Below are positions 8,346 to 17,024 of a DNA stretch of 32,949 bases, piece after piece. The position numbers and the translations under genes were made by a program. The DNA comes from an uncultured Clostridia bacterium (GTDB taxonomy: Bacteria > Bacillota > Clostridia > Christensenellales > CAG-138). Below the pieces are notes generated by a model. The model worked only from the letters and a program-made list of their open reading frames with translations, did no database searches and had not been told where the DNA came from. The DNA lies in contig CAMPAN010000011.1 of NCBI GenBank assembly GCA_946631895.1, positions 1 to 32,949 on the forward strand. The letters run 5' to 3'. The stretch's first letter is position 1, and each line of letters begins with the position of its first letter.

Positions 8346-8640
8346 TGCAGAGCCATCGAAAGATGGCTCATGTGTCAGACGGCGCGGCAATTCCGCGCTG
8401 TTCTCATTTTTGGCGGTGCGCTCGCGTGGATTTCGGCTGACCCTCCTTGCCACGTGAGCGCGCGCGCCTATCTCGAACAGAACCCGCAACGCCTTAGGGC
8501 GCACCAGTGCGGGTCTTATATTCCGCAAGCGGTGATTGAAGCGCGAGAAGTTAAGTATTCGGGTGCTTTGTCGACAAGCAACGGATTGTTAATCCGTATG
8601 GACAGATTGGCTGACGATAAGATCAAGCGCGGCGGATCAT
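8345..8640 (+). ncRNA. Candidate structured RNA / late-operon leader
   Basis: Dense hairpins: 8350-8369 GAGCCATC-GAAA-GATGGCTC; 8382-8398 GCGCGG/CCGCGC; 8418-8429 with 8450-8461 (12 bp, one G-U); 8482-8514 ACCCGCA/TGCGGGT with inner CGCC/GGCG; 8565-8579; 8581-8597 ACGGATT/AATCCGT. Confidence 0.45.
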
Positions 8641-8714
8641 AGAGGAATAGCACAACGGGAGTGCAAGCGGCTTTGACCCGCTTTACCGTGGATCGACACC
8701 ACGTTCCTCTGCCA
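8641..8714 (+). tRNA. tRNA-Gln(TTG), encoded CCA
   Basis: Cloverleaf by hand: acceptor AGAGGAA/TTCCTCT, D-stem GCAC/GTGC, anticodon stem AGCGG/CCGCT with loop CTTTGAC (anticodon TTG), T-stem CGTGG/CCACG, discriminator G, CCA; 74 nt. Confidence 0.88.
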
Positions 8715-8732
8715 TTTATCAGGAGGTGCGAT

Positions 8733-8954
8733 ATGGCAAATCTACGCCCTCTGCTTCACAAACTGCAAGCCGCGCATTCGGCAAAGGGGCGGCGAATCTT
8801 AATCAATCAATTTCAAGCGTACAGCGAAAAGGCAGAAAGGATGGTGACAAAGATTGTGTTATCCGAGAAGCAAAAAGGAAAGATGCAAAAGATCTTTGAA
8901 ACGTGGAATGTCCATGAAGCCGTCCGATTTCTCGCCGATGAGTTGAACAAGTGA
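8733..8954 (+). CDS. Hypothetical protein upstream of terminase
   Basis: AGGAGG RBS at 8721; MANLRPLLHKLQAAHSAKGRRILINQFQAYSEKAERMV. Confidence 0.7.
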   Translation: MANLRPLLHKLQAAHSAKGRRILINQFQAYSEKAERMVTKIVLSEKQKGKMQKIFETWNVHEAVRFLADELNK

Positions 8955-9343
8955 CGCCTCGGCAAAAAGCCTTTGCCGATTACTACATCAAGACTGGGAA
9001 CGCAAGCGAAGCCGCGCGAAAAGCGGGTTATTCCGAAAAGACCGCGAGACAGATGGCAACGGAAAACCTGACAAAACCGTCCATTGTCAAATATATAGCG
9101 GAGCGCATGGCTCACCAAGATAAAGCGCGCGTTGCGTCAGCTGATGAGGTGTTGCAATTCTATTCGGCGGTGATCCGCGGAGAGGTCAAGGATCAATTCG
9201 GGCTTGATGCTTCACTCGCGGATAGGATAAAAGCCGCTGACAGCCTTATGAAGCGCTACAATGTGGCGGCGGCAGCCGGAGAGCCGAAAAACAATGAGCT
9301 TTTGCTTTCGCTCATGGAAATGGAGAAAAAGCACCATGATTGA
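8951..9343 (+). CDS. terS: Terminase small subunit
   Basis: GTG start; MTPRQKAFADYYIKTGNASEAARKAGYSEKTARQMATENLTKPSI is a typical TerS HTH region. Confidence 0.95.
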   Translation: MTPRQKAFADYYIKTGNASEAARKAGYSEKTARQMATENLTKPSIVKYIAERMAHQDKARVASADEVLQFYSAVIRGEVKDQFGLDASLADRIKAADSLMKRYNVAAAAGEPKNNELLLSLMEMEKKHHD

Positions 9344-10619
9344 GTGGGGAGCGAAGCAAGAGGCGCTTATCATGGCGCCGTTCAATCACACGTTGGACTG
9401 GAACGAGGGCACTCCTCGATCCGGGAAGACCACAGCGGGCACGATGCGCTTTGCGCGACATCTGATCCGGAGCCGTGACGCGCTGCACCTTGTGACCGCG
9501 TACAGCGCGGAGCAGGCATACCGCCTGATCATGGACGGAGACGGCATGGGGCTGCTGCACATCTTCAAAGGTTGTTGCCGCCCGTCGCATGATGATTCCG
9601 GCGCGCATCTGCTCGTCCATCTTCCGGACGGCGACAAAAAGGTCTATTGGAAGGGCGGCGGCAAAGCTGACAGCCACAAGAGCATAACGGGTATGTCGCT
9701 TGGTTCGGTTTACTTCTGCGAAATCAATCTCTTGCATGATTCCATGATACAAGAGTGTTTCCGAAGAACCTACGCGGCGCGGGACAGATGGCATATTGCA
9801 GACCTCAATCCCCCGTCTCCTGCCGATCCGTGCATTAAGAACGTGCTGAACGTGCAGGACTGCCGGTTTCTGCACTGGACGTGTGCAGACAATCCGGTGC
9901 TTACGCCGGAGCGCTTGAAAGAGATCGAGGCGGCATGCCGAAAGGCTCCGTTTCTGTACAAGCGCGATTGGCTCGGTCAACGCGTGATCCCGGAAGGCGT
10001 CATCTACTGGATGTTCAACCCGGAAAAGCACATCATTTCCAAAGTGCCGGACGATTTCACGATCTGCGAAGCGTTTGTCGCCGGTGACGGCGGAACGACG
10101 GACGCGACCTCGATAGGGTTCTACCTTGCGGGATTCTTCGGTGACAGGTATTTCGGCGAGCGCACCTATAAGCTGTACCGCGTCGGAAACTGGTATTATG
10201 ATCGCGGGCAGATGGCAATGAGCGATCAAGCTCGCGCGATCTGCGGCGATTTTCTTCCGTACATGCGCCGTAAGTATCAGATCCGCGAAAACGATGTCTA
10301 CATTGACCCGGCATGTAAGGCGCTGCGGTTGGAGATCGAGAAATACGGCGTTATGACGTCAGCAGCGGACAACAACGGACACGACGTGCGGGGCACTGCG
10401 AAAGGTTTGCGCGTCGGCATTGAAATGTTGCAAAGCGCGTTCAATGATAACCGGGTATATCTCGTTGAGGATGAGCGATACGGTACGGAACCGTTCGTGA
10501 AAGAAGCGGGCTTGTACAGCGTTGACGAAAACGGAAATCCGGTCGACGCGTACAACCACGCAATGGACGAAACGCGATATGCGCACAATCATTTCGCCAA
10601 AACATACGGGCTATGGTGA
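9336..10619 (+). CDS. terL: Terminase large subunit (PBSX/Terminase_3-like)
   Basis: Walker A-like EGTPRSGKTTAGT, downstream of TerS; C-terminal VAGDGGTTDATSIGFY nuclease-like segment. Confidence 0.93.
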   Translation: MIEWGAKQEALIMAPFNHTLDWNEGTPRSGKTTAGTMRFARHLIRSRDALHLVTAYSAEQAYRLIMDGDGMGLLHIFKGCCRPSHDDSGAHLLVHLPDGDKKVYWKGGGKADSHKSITGMSLGSVYFCEINLLHDSMIQECFRRTYAARDRWHIADLNPPSPADPCIKNVLNVQDCRFLHWTCADNPVLTPERLKEIEAACRKAPFLYKRDWLGQRVIPEGVIYWMFNPEKHIISKVPDDFTICEAFVAGDGGTTDATSIGFYLAGFFGDRYFGERTYKLYRVGNWYYDRGQMAMSDQARAICGDFLPYMRRKYQIRENDVYIDPACKALRLEIEKYGVMTSAADNNGHDVRGTAKGLRVGIEMLQSAFNDNRVYLVEDERYGTEPFVKEAGLYSVDENGNPVDAYNHAMDETRYAHNHFAKTYGLW

Positions 10620-10634
10620 TAAGGAGGATCATTT

Positions 10635-10832
10635 ATGAGAAAGTATCTTCGACAGATCGCAAAAGCGAGAATGAAAGCGCTCGGCGTGAAAAGGATCAAC
10701 CGAAAAATGCGGTGGAACAGATGGAAACAGTACGTTTTCGGAAAGTACGCTGAAATGGGTGAAAGAGCGCAAATCGGAATTGCTATGACGCGAAAGCAAA
10801 ACCGCGTTTTGAAACGGCTGAAATCTGCATAA
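10635..10832 (+). CDS. Small highly basic protein
   Basis: aaggagg RBS; MRKYLRQIAKARMKALGVKRINRKMRWNRWKQ.... Confidence 0.55.
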   Translation: MRKYLRQIAKARMKALGVKRINRKMRWNRWKQYVFGKYAEMGERAQIGIAMTRKQNRVLKRLKSA

Positions 10833-10845
10833 GGGCGGTGAGCCG

Positions 10846-12435
10846 GTGAAGATCAGAGATTTTTTCAAGGATAAGGTGAACCGAATGAAAGAAAGCTTGG
10901 GCGTTTTCAAAAAGGACGTATTCGAGCTCGAAGGCGTTCCGGCGTTTCGGGAGTATTACAATCTTTTCATTTTTGTGTGGCAAGCGATCTACAAGGGCTA
11001 CTATAAAGCGTGGCACGACGTAGAAGTGCATACGATCAATAACCCGCAGGGCGTGACGCGTACGCTTGCGACGATGAACGCCGGGAAAATGGCATGCGCG
11101 CAGATGGCGCGGTACGTTTGGAATGAACGGTGCAAGATCACGGCAAGCACGAAAGGGCGAAGCGCGGACAGCAAGGAGCCAGATCAGCTCAATGAATTTT
11201 TGCAGACGGTTCTTTCCGACAATCGCTTTTATACCGCGTTCGGGGATCTCGTCGAAAAGTCCTTTGCGCTCGGTGGGTGCGCGCTGCGCGAGTGGGTCGA
11301 AGTCCCGAAGGATGAGAACGGGAACGACACCGGAGAAGGCAGAATCCGCATCGGGTACACGATGGCAAGCCAATTCGTCCCGGTGGCATGGAACGCCGGA
11401 AAGATCACGTCCGGGATCTTTGTGAGCCGTGAGGCGCGTAAAGGTTGGTATTATACGACCGTCGAATGGCACACGCTTGACGGAACGACGTATCGTGTGA
11501 CAAACGACGTGTACCGCATGCCGATCAAGGACACAGAGCCGCAAAACATTCTCGGATACTGGTATCCGTTGGATCGCATCTATCCTCTGCTCTCCCCCGA
11601 TACTACGATCGAGGACGTTGACCGGGCATTCTTCCAGTATGTTCGACCGTTCGGCGCGAACTATGCGGACGATAACAGCCCGCTTGGAATGAGCATCTAC
11701 GCACCGGCAATGAACACGCTGCACGGGCTTGACATCATGTTTGATTCCTTGCAGCGCGAATTTGTCCTCGGGAAAAAGCGCATCATTGCACCGGCGCGCG
11801 CAATGAAGCCGGTATCGCTTCCGGGCGCGAGCAAGCCGTTGCGGATGTTCGACGCGAACGACGAGGTTTGGGAAGCGCTTGCAACAGACAACCCGGAAGA
11901 TCTGAAAGTCATCGATAATTCCGTCGATCTACGCGTCGCGGAGCACATCTCCGGTATCAACGGGGATCTTTCCATTTTGTGCGGTCAGATCGGATTCGAC
12001 CCGGGAACGCTGTCCTTTGACGCGCAGAAAGGGCTTAAGACCGCGACCGAGGTCATCAGTGAAAACAGCAAGACATTCAGCACGGTACAAGCGCATGAAA
12101 ATATAATCCGTGACGAGCTGAAAGAGATGGTTGCAGCGATCTTTGAACTGGCTGTGCATTACGATCTTTCGTATGAAGGCAAGAAGGTCGCCGAACTCAT
12201 CAAAGGCGGGTATGAAGTTTCAGTCGCGTTCGACGATTCGATCATTCAGGACAAAAACGCCGAGATCAATCAGGGGATCGCGCTCGTCGGTGCGCAGCTG
12301 ATGAGTAAGCGGAAATTCATGGTTGACACGCTCGGGTACACGCCACAAGACGCCGAAGCGGAGATCGCGCTGATTGCAAAGGAAAATCAGATGAACGTCC
12401 GCACGGTCGATAATCTGTTTGGAACGATGACGTAA
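10846..12435 (+). CDS. Portal protein
   Basis: 529 aa between TerL and minor capsid; ...GYWYPLDRIYPLLSPDTTIEDVDRAFFQYVRPFGANYADDNSPLGMSIYAPAMNTLHGLDIMFDSLQREF... typical of A118-like portal proteins. Confidence 0.9.
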   Translation: MKIRDFFKDKVNRMKESLGVFKKDVFELEGVPAFREYYNLFIFVWQAIYKGYYKAWHDVEVHTINNPQGVTRTLATMNAGKMACAQMARYVWNERCKITASTKGRSADSKEPDQLNEFLQTVLSDNRFYTAFGDLVEKSFALGGCALREWVEVPKDENGNDTGEGRIRIGYTMASQFVPVAWNAGKITSGIFVSREARKGWYYTTVEWHTLDGTTYRVTNDVYRMPIKDTEPQNILGYWYPLDRIYPLLSPDTTIEDVDRAFFQYVRPFGANYADDNSPLGMSIYAPAMNTLHGLDIMFDSLQREFVLGKKRIIAPARAMKPVSLPGASKPLRMFDANDEVWEALATDNPEDLKVIDNSVDLRVAEHISGINGDLSILCGQIGFDPGTLSFDAQKGLKTATEVISENSKTFSTVQAHENIIRDELKEMVAAIFELAVHYDLSYEGKKVAELIKGGYEVSVAFDDSIIQDKNAEINQGIALVGAQLMSKRKFMVDTLGYTPQDAEAEIALIAKENQMNVRTVDNLFGTMT

Positions 12436-12446
12436 AGGAGCGACGA

Positions 12447-12713
12447 ATGAGCGAAAAGGCAAAGCAAATAGTCCGCGATTACGTTATTTCGCATTTTGAC
12501 GTAACGGACGGGTGTATTGATTTCGACGTTTACATCGTATGGCAATGCAAAGCACTCCAAAACTGGAAATTCTTGCTTTCTACCGATTTGCCGGACGGTA
12601 TGTATTACGAACTGACCTATGACGGATTGAAAGGCAGATGGTATCTCGATGCGTACAAAAAGTTCGAGAACCGTTGCATCGGAGGAACGGATGAAAAAGT
12701 GGTAAAGGAGTAA
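12447..12713 (+). CDS. DUF6275-like phage protein
   Basis: VWQCKALQNWKFLLSTDLPDGMYYELTYDGLKGRWYLDAYKKFENRCI resembles DUF6275 from memory. Confidence 0.6.
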   Translation: MSEKAKQIVRDYVISHFDVTDGCIDFDVYIVWQCKALQNWKFLLSTDLPDGMYYELTYDGLKGRWYLDAYKKFENRCIGGTDEKVVKE

Positions 12714-12717
12714 ACGC

Positions 12718-13998
12718 ATGACCCCGCAAGAGATAGAAGAATTGTCGTGGCGCATGGGCGAGGTCTACGAGGCGGTTGTGAACCGAATCCTTGTGAACCT
12801 TGCGCGGCATTTTCGGTTCATCGAAGCGGGCGAAATTCCGTCCGGCGCGTGGGAGTATCAGGTGCAGAAGCTCGCCGAGATGGGACAGATCAACCGCGAG
12901 ACGGAGCGGATCATCCTTGAAATGCTCGGCGACGCTGACAGCGCATTGCAAGCCCTTTTAGAGGAATCAATCTTGAACGGCTTGCGTGACGCTGAACCTG
13001 CGCTACGGAGCGCGGCAGAAAAGGGCTTTTTGTCGGGTGGTAGTAATATTCCTCCTGTACTCGCGCCGAATCAAATGCAAGCGTTCAAGGCGTTCTACGC
13101 GCAAAGCGCGGACAAGCTCAACTTTGTCAACACGGTTATGCTTGAATCCACGCAAGCGGCTTTCGCGGCTACGGTATCGGACATTGCGGTGCGGATCGCA
13201 AACACGCAGGGCATTTTGAACGCCGCAAGCGGCGAGGTTGTCACTGGCGTCTCTGCGTGGAATAAAGCAATGCGCGACGCGGTGAATAAGATGGTCGACA
13301 ACGGCTTGACGGGCTACATCGACCACGCGGGGCGGCATTGGTCGCCGGAAGCGTATGTGACCATGGACATACGTTCCACGATGGCGAACACGGCGCGGGC
13401 GGCGGTTTTTGAGCGAAACGAGGAATACGGGAACGACCTCTATCAGGTCTCATGGCACAACGGGGCGCGTCCTTTGTGCTATCCGTGGCAGGGAAAAGTT
13501 ATTTCCAAAACGGGAAACGCCCGCGTGGTGGAAGATGACGAAGGGAACGAGGTTCAGGTCCACACCGAGGACGAAATCGAATCTTTCAATTACGGCGGCG
13601 GCTTGTTTGGCGTGAACTGCGGGCATTATCCGATTCCGTTCATTCCGAACTTTTCACGAATCCGTCAGCCGATGCAAGACGCGGAGCAGAACGCGAAAAC
13701 CTACGAGGAATCGCAGAAACAACGGACGCTTGAAAGAAAGCTCCGAAACGAAAAGCGCGACTTGGAAGTGCTGAAAGCGCAAGGCGCGTCCGAGGACGTT
13801 TTGAAAGAACAGCGTCGTCGGGTGCGGAAAGCGTCAAAGGACATCGACGAATTTTGCGCGGAGACGGGACGGGCGCGGCGGCGCAATCGCGAATACACGC
13901 CTATCAATCCGACCTTCCCGAATCCCGATACATACGATCCGGCACTCTTCCCGACGGCTGAACGGGACAAAATAAACGACTGGTTCAGAGGTCAATAA
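12718..13998 (+). CDS. Phage minor capsid protein 2-like (head morphogenesis)
   Basis: YVTMDIRSTMANTARAAVFERNEEYGNDLYQVSWHNGARPLCYPWQGKVIS...FGVNCGHYPIPFIP is characteristic. Confidence 0.9.
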   Translation: MTPQEIEELSWRMGEVYEAVVNRILVNLARHFRFIEAGEIPSGAWEYQVQKLAEMGQINRETERIILEMLGDADSALQALLEESILNGLRDAEPALRSAAEKGFLSGGSNIPPVLAPNQMQAFKAFYAQSADKLNFVNTVMLESTQAAFAATVSDIAVRIANTQGILNAASGEVVTGVSAWNKAMRDAVNKMVDNGLTGYIDHAGRHWSPEAYVTMDIRSTMANTARAAVFERNEEYGNDLYQVSWHNGARPLCYPWQGKVISKTGNARVVEDDEGNEVQVHTEDEIESFNYGGGLFGVNCGHYPIPFIPNFSRIRQPMQDAEQNAKTYEESQKQRTLERKLRNEKRDLEVLKAQGASEDVLKEQRRRVRKASKDIDEFCAETGRARRRNREYTPINPTFPNPDTYDPALFPTAERDKINDWFRGQ

Positions 13999-14391
13999 AT
14001 GACACATTCAAAAAACAATCCGCTTTTGAAAGAGTGGGTGAAGCGGCTCGGTCTGACCGACTGGAAGATCAAACTGTTCGACCATTGCAGAAGTGATGAA
14101 ATTTCAATGGGCGGGTGCGCGGGCTGTGTAGAATACCGCGAGGTCGGAAAGACCGCACGGATCGAAATCCTTGACGCGAAAGAATACGGAGACAGGATCG
14201 TACCGTTCGATTACGAAAAGACGCTTGTACACGAGCTTCTACACCTGAAAATGTGTTTTTTGACATCAACCGAGGACGGATTCGGCGATGAAAACATAGC
14301 CGACCGCATGGCGCATCAGCTATTGGACGATATCGCAAAGGCACTCGTTGACGCAAAACGGAAAGGAGATCATCATGGACTGCAAGCATGA
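13999..14391 (+). CDS. Putative zinc metalloprotease-like protein (HExxH)
   Basis: YEKTLVHELLHLKMCFL contains HELLH. Confidence 0.65.
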   Translation: MTHSKNNPLLKEWVKRLGLTDWKIKLFDHCRSDEISMGGCAGCVEYREVGKTARIEILDAKEYGDRIVPFDYEKTLVHELLHLKMCFLTSTEDGFGDENIADRMAHQLLDDIAKALVDAKRKGDHHGLQA

Positions 14392-14524
14392 AAACAATTT
14401 TTTGAAGACGGTGAACAACCGTCTTTTTTGTACGAATTGCGGCGCGGAACTCCCGATTGAGTTCTTGACCGCAAAGGACGAACCGAAACCGAAGAAAACG
14501 AAGAAAAAGGAGAAAGACGCATGA
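14375..14524 (+). CDS. Small zinc-ribbon protein, 49 aa (absent from supplied ORF track)
   Basis: RBS ggaaaggag; MDCKHENNFLKTVNNRLFCTNCGAELPIEFLTAKDEPKPKKTKKKEKDA*. Confidence 0.7.
   Translation: MDCKHENNFLKTVNNRLFCTNCGAELPIEFLTAKDEPKPKKTKKKEKDA
14405..14429 (+). terminator. Intrinsic-terminator-like hairpin inside the 14375-14524 CDS
   Basis: AAGACGG-TGAACAA-CCGTCTT followed by a T run at 14424-14429. Confidence 0.5.
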
Positions 14525-14751
14525 TTGACGCAACGAAGATGGTAAAGAACGAATTTGACGGCGGCGAATTTTGCGCCGTTTGCAATACGATCCACGATGC
14601 GGGCGAAATCCTGCATACTGCCGACCGGATTCCGGATGAGACAACAAAAGCGCCGTTGATCGACGGAGCAAAGAAGATGCTTCAGAACGTGCTTGACGCG
14701 CTGAACGGCAGACGCACCGACGGGCTTGTAACGCCGGAGGAAGACGATTAA
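14521..14751 (+). CDS. Hypothetical protein
   Basis: ATGA overlap with upstream stop; 76 aa. Confidence 0.7.
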   Translation: MIDATKMVKNEFDGGEFCAVCNTIHDAGEILHTADRIPDETTKAPLIDGAKKMLQNVLDALNGRRTDGLVTPEEDD

Positions 14752-14767
14752 ACCAAACCGATGACGG

Positions 14768-14789
14768 AAGCACCTGCGGGTGCTTTTTT
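14768..14789 (+). terminator. Rho-independent terminator
   Basis: AAGCACC-TGC-GGGTGCTTTTTT. Confidence 0.8.
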
Positions 14790-14871
14790 CATACAAAAAA
14801 ATACGCCGAGAATGAGGCGGTAAACCATTCATGCGTCCCATCGTCGGGACGGAAAGAAAGGACGGTAAACT

Positions 14872-15363
14872 ATGGCACTTTTCAAACGCTCCGACCTTGA
14901 AGCGCAAGGGCTGACGAAAGATCAGATCGAGTACATCATGACTGAATCCGGGCGCAGTCTCGGCGCGAACTACATGCTCAAAACCGACATGCAAGCGCAG
15001 ATCGACGCGGCAGTCGCGGCAGCAAAGCCCGCGGCGGTAGATCCGAAGACCACGCCGGAATACATGGAAATCGCAAAGGAGCGCGACATGCTCCGCGCGA
15101 TCGGCAGCGACGATTTCGCGAGCGTCAAGCCGAAATTCCGCGAACAGGTGTACGGCATGATCGACCGCGGAGAAGGCGCAAAGCCGATCGCCGAGCAGCT
15201 CACCGCAATCAAGGAAAAATTCGAGGAGTATTACCTGCCATCTGAACCCGCGGAGGGTGCAAAGAACACTCCGCAATACTCCAAGCCCGCGCCGCGCGTG
15301 GGCGCGAACAATGACAGCCCGGAAGAAAAGCTATATTCCGAACTGTCGCAAAACTGGAAATAA
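14872..15363 (+). CDS. Scaffolding protein
   Basis: Charged, Ala-rich 163-aa protein directly before the major capsid gene. Confidence 0.8.
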   Translation: MALFKRSDLEAQGLTKDQIEYIMTESGRSLGANYMLKTDMQAQIDAAVAAAKPAAVDPKTTPEYMEIAKERDMLRAIGSDDFASVKPKFREQVYGMIDRGEGAKPIAEQLTAIKEKFEEYYLPSEPAEGAKNTPQYSKPAPRVGANNDSPEEKLYSELSQNWK

Positions 15364-15383
15364 ACAGAAAGGAAAAGTAAAGA

Positions 15384-16604
15384 ATGGCAAACACCATCAA
15401 TTATGCGGCAGTATTTAACCGCATTCTCGACGAGAAGTTCTTCATCATGCCTCGGACGATGTGGATGGAGAATACGAACCCCGGCATCGTGTATGACGGT
15501 GGCAAGGAAGTCAAGATCCCGATGCTGTCCGCTGACGGTCTCGGCGATATGCAGAGCTGCGAAGCGCCTGCAGGCGATCTCGTTCTCGAATGGGAAACCA
15601 AGAAGCTGCAGTGGTATCGCGGCAGAGATTTCAAGATCCCGCGCTACGCTGTGAACGAGACCAATTTCGCGCTGAACGCGGACAACGCGCTGCGCGTGTT
15701 CCTCCGCACGAAGGTCATCCCGGAAATGGATACCGTGCGTATCGCGGCAGCGGCGCAGGGAGCCCTGTCCTACGGCACCGTGAAGGCGCAGGCGACGAAC
15801 GGCATCACCACGGCAAATATCCTCGACCTGCTCATGGCAGACATCACGGATGTACAGGACAAGATCGGCGAGGACGAGCAGCTGTATATTCAGATCAGCA
15901 CGTCCCTCAAGGGTTTGCTCGAGCGCTCTTCGCAGATTCAGCGCTATCTGAACGTGCGCGATTTCACGGTGCGTTCCGTCAACATGAAGATGGAAGCGCT
16001 GAACGATCAGTACCTCGTCGGCACGCCGAGCGCGTACATGCATTCTGTTGTGAAACTGCTTGACGGTCGCACGTCTGGTCAGACCGTCGGCGGCGTTGAG
16101 TTTGTCGGTCTCGGCGCAAACATCAACTGGATCATTGCGGCGCGTCCGGCGGTTGACGCAATCGCGCGTCCGCAGATCACGAAGGTATTCAGCCCCGATG
16201 AAAATCAGCTCGGCGATTGCTGGAAGATCATGTTCAACATGTATCACGGTCTGTGGACGATGCAGAACAAGGGCGACGGTCTCCTCGTCAACCTCGACAC
16301 CACGCCAGGCACTCTCACCGTTGCATCCGAAGCGGGCACGGCAGCGGTCGGCGATTCTGTCATCACGGTAACCGGCGTCGGTGACATCATGCCCGGCATG
16401 AAGCTCGTGTACAAGGCGGCGTCCGGCACTGCTCCGAGTGTCGCGATCGGCACGAAGTTGACCACTTCGGACGGTTGGGCGGATCTCCCCGCAGACGGTC
16501 TCATTTCGACCACGAACGGCTACAAGATCACCGTCGCGCTCGTTTCGGCGAACGGTCAGCCGGTTTCCGCAGGCAATACCACGGTTGTCGCGAAAGCATC
16601 GTAA
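15384..16604 (+). CDS. Major capsid protein
   Basis: MANTINYAAVFNRILDEKFFIMPRTMWMENTNPGIVYDGGKEVKIPML...; position after scaffold; C-terminal beta-rich extension. Confidence 0.9.
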   Translation: MANTINYAAVFNRILDEKFFIMPRTMWMENTNPGIVYDGGKEVKIPMLSADGLGDMQSCEAPAGDLVLEWETKKLQWYRGRDFKIPRYAVNETNFALNADNALRVFLRTKVIPEMDTVRIAAAAQGALSYGTVKAQATNGITTANILDLLMADITDVQDKIGEDEQLYIQISTSLKGLLERSSQIQRYLNVRDFTVRSVNMKMEALNDQYLVGTPSAYMHSVVKLLDGRTSGQTVGGVEFVGLGANINWIIAARPAVDAIARPQITKVFSPDENQLGDCWKIMFNMYHGLWTMQNKGDGLLVNLDTTPGTLTVASEAGTAAVGDSVITVTGVGDIMPGMKLVYKAASGTAPSVAIGTKLTTSDGWADLPADGLISTTNGYKITVALVSANGQPVSAGNTTVVAKAS

Positions 16605-16616
16605 TGAGGTGATCCA

Positions 16617-17024
16617 ATGAGCGCGATTGTAGATTATTCGTTCTACACGGACACCTACAAGGGGCAAGAGCCTGACGTTGACGCAAGCTCTTTCCCCGCG
16701 CTCGAAGCTCATGCCGAGCGTATCATCGGCGCAATGACGCGTTGGCGGGTCACGGATGAAACATTCCATGACCTGCCGCATTTCACGCAGACGCTTGTGA
16801 AGCTTGCAATCTGTTCGCAGGTTGACGCTATCGCGGTAAACGGCTTCGAGAGCGTTTCTGCGGGGAATAACGTCGGGTTCACCGTCGGAAAGGTGCGAGT
16901 GGACGGCGGCAGTAAAACGTCCGGCGCGTTGAGCGCGTCCGTATCACCTGCGGCAATGCTGTACCTCGAACAGACGGGGCTTTTGAATCCCGCCGTTCCT
17001 GTATTGGAGGGCTATCCATGTTGA
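16617..17024 (+). CDS. Head-tail connector / DNA packaging protein
   Basis: Position after MCP; MSAIVDYSFYTDTYKGQEPDVDASSFPALEAHAERIIGAMTRW. Confidence 0.75.
   Translation: MSAIVDYSFYTDTYKGQEPDVDASSFPALEAHAERIIGAMTRWRVTDETFHDLPHFTQTLVKLAICSQVDAIAVNGFESVSAGNNVGFTVGKVRVDGGSKTSGALSASVSPAAMLYLEQTGLLNPAVPVLEGYPC

Noticed and set aside
8565-8597. tRNA-Asn (anticodon-arm-like ACGGA-TTGTTAA-TCCGT with D-arm-like GCTT..AAGC)
   Set aside because: No matching acceptor or T-arm could be found downstream; better explained as two hairpins of the leader RNA.
8298-8642. ORF 8298..8642 as a real protein
   Set aside because: It spans strong RNA hairpins and reads like chance translation of structured RNA; no RBS near its start.
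8641-8714. Suppressor tRNA for a recoded genome
   Set aside because: Anticodon is TTG (normal Gln) and the genes read cleanly with standard stops, including TAG/TGA overlaps.
9312-10229. Long antisense ORFs, such as 9312..10229, 15231..16781 and 10783..11724 on the minus strand
   Set aside because: They lie opposite well-supported structural genes and have Arg/His-rich composition typical of antisense frames.
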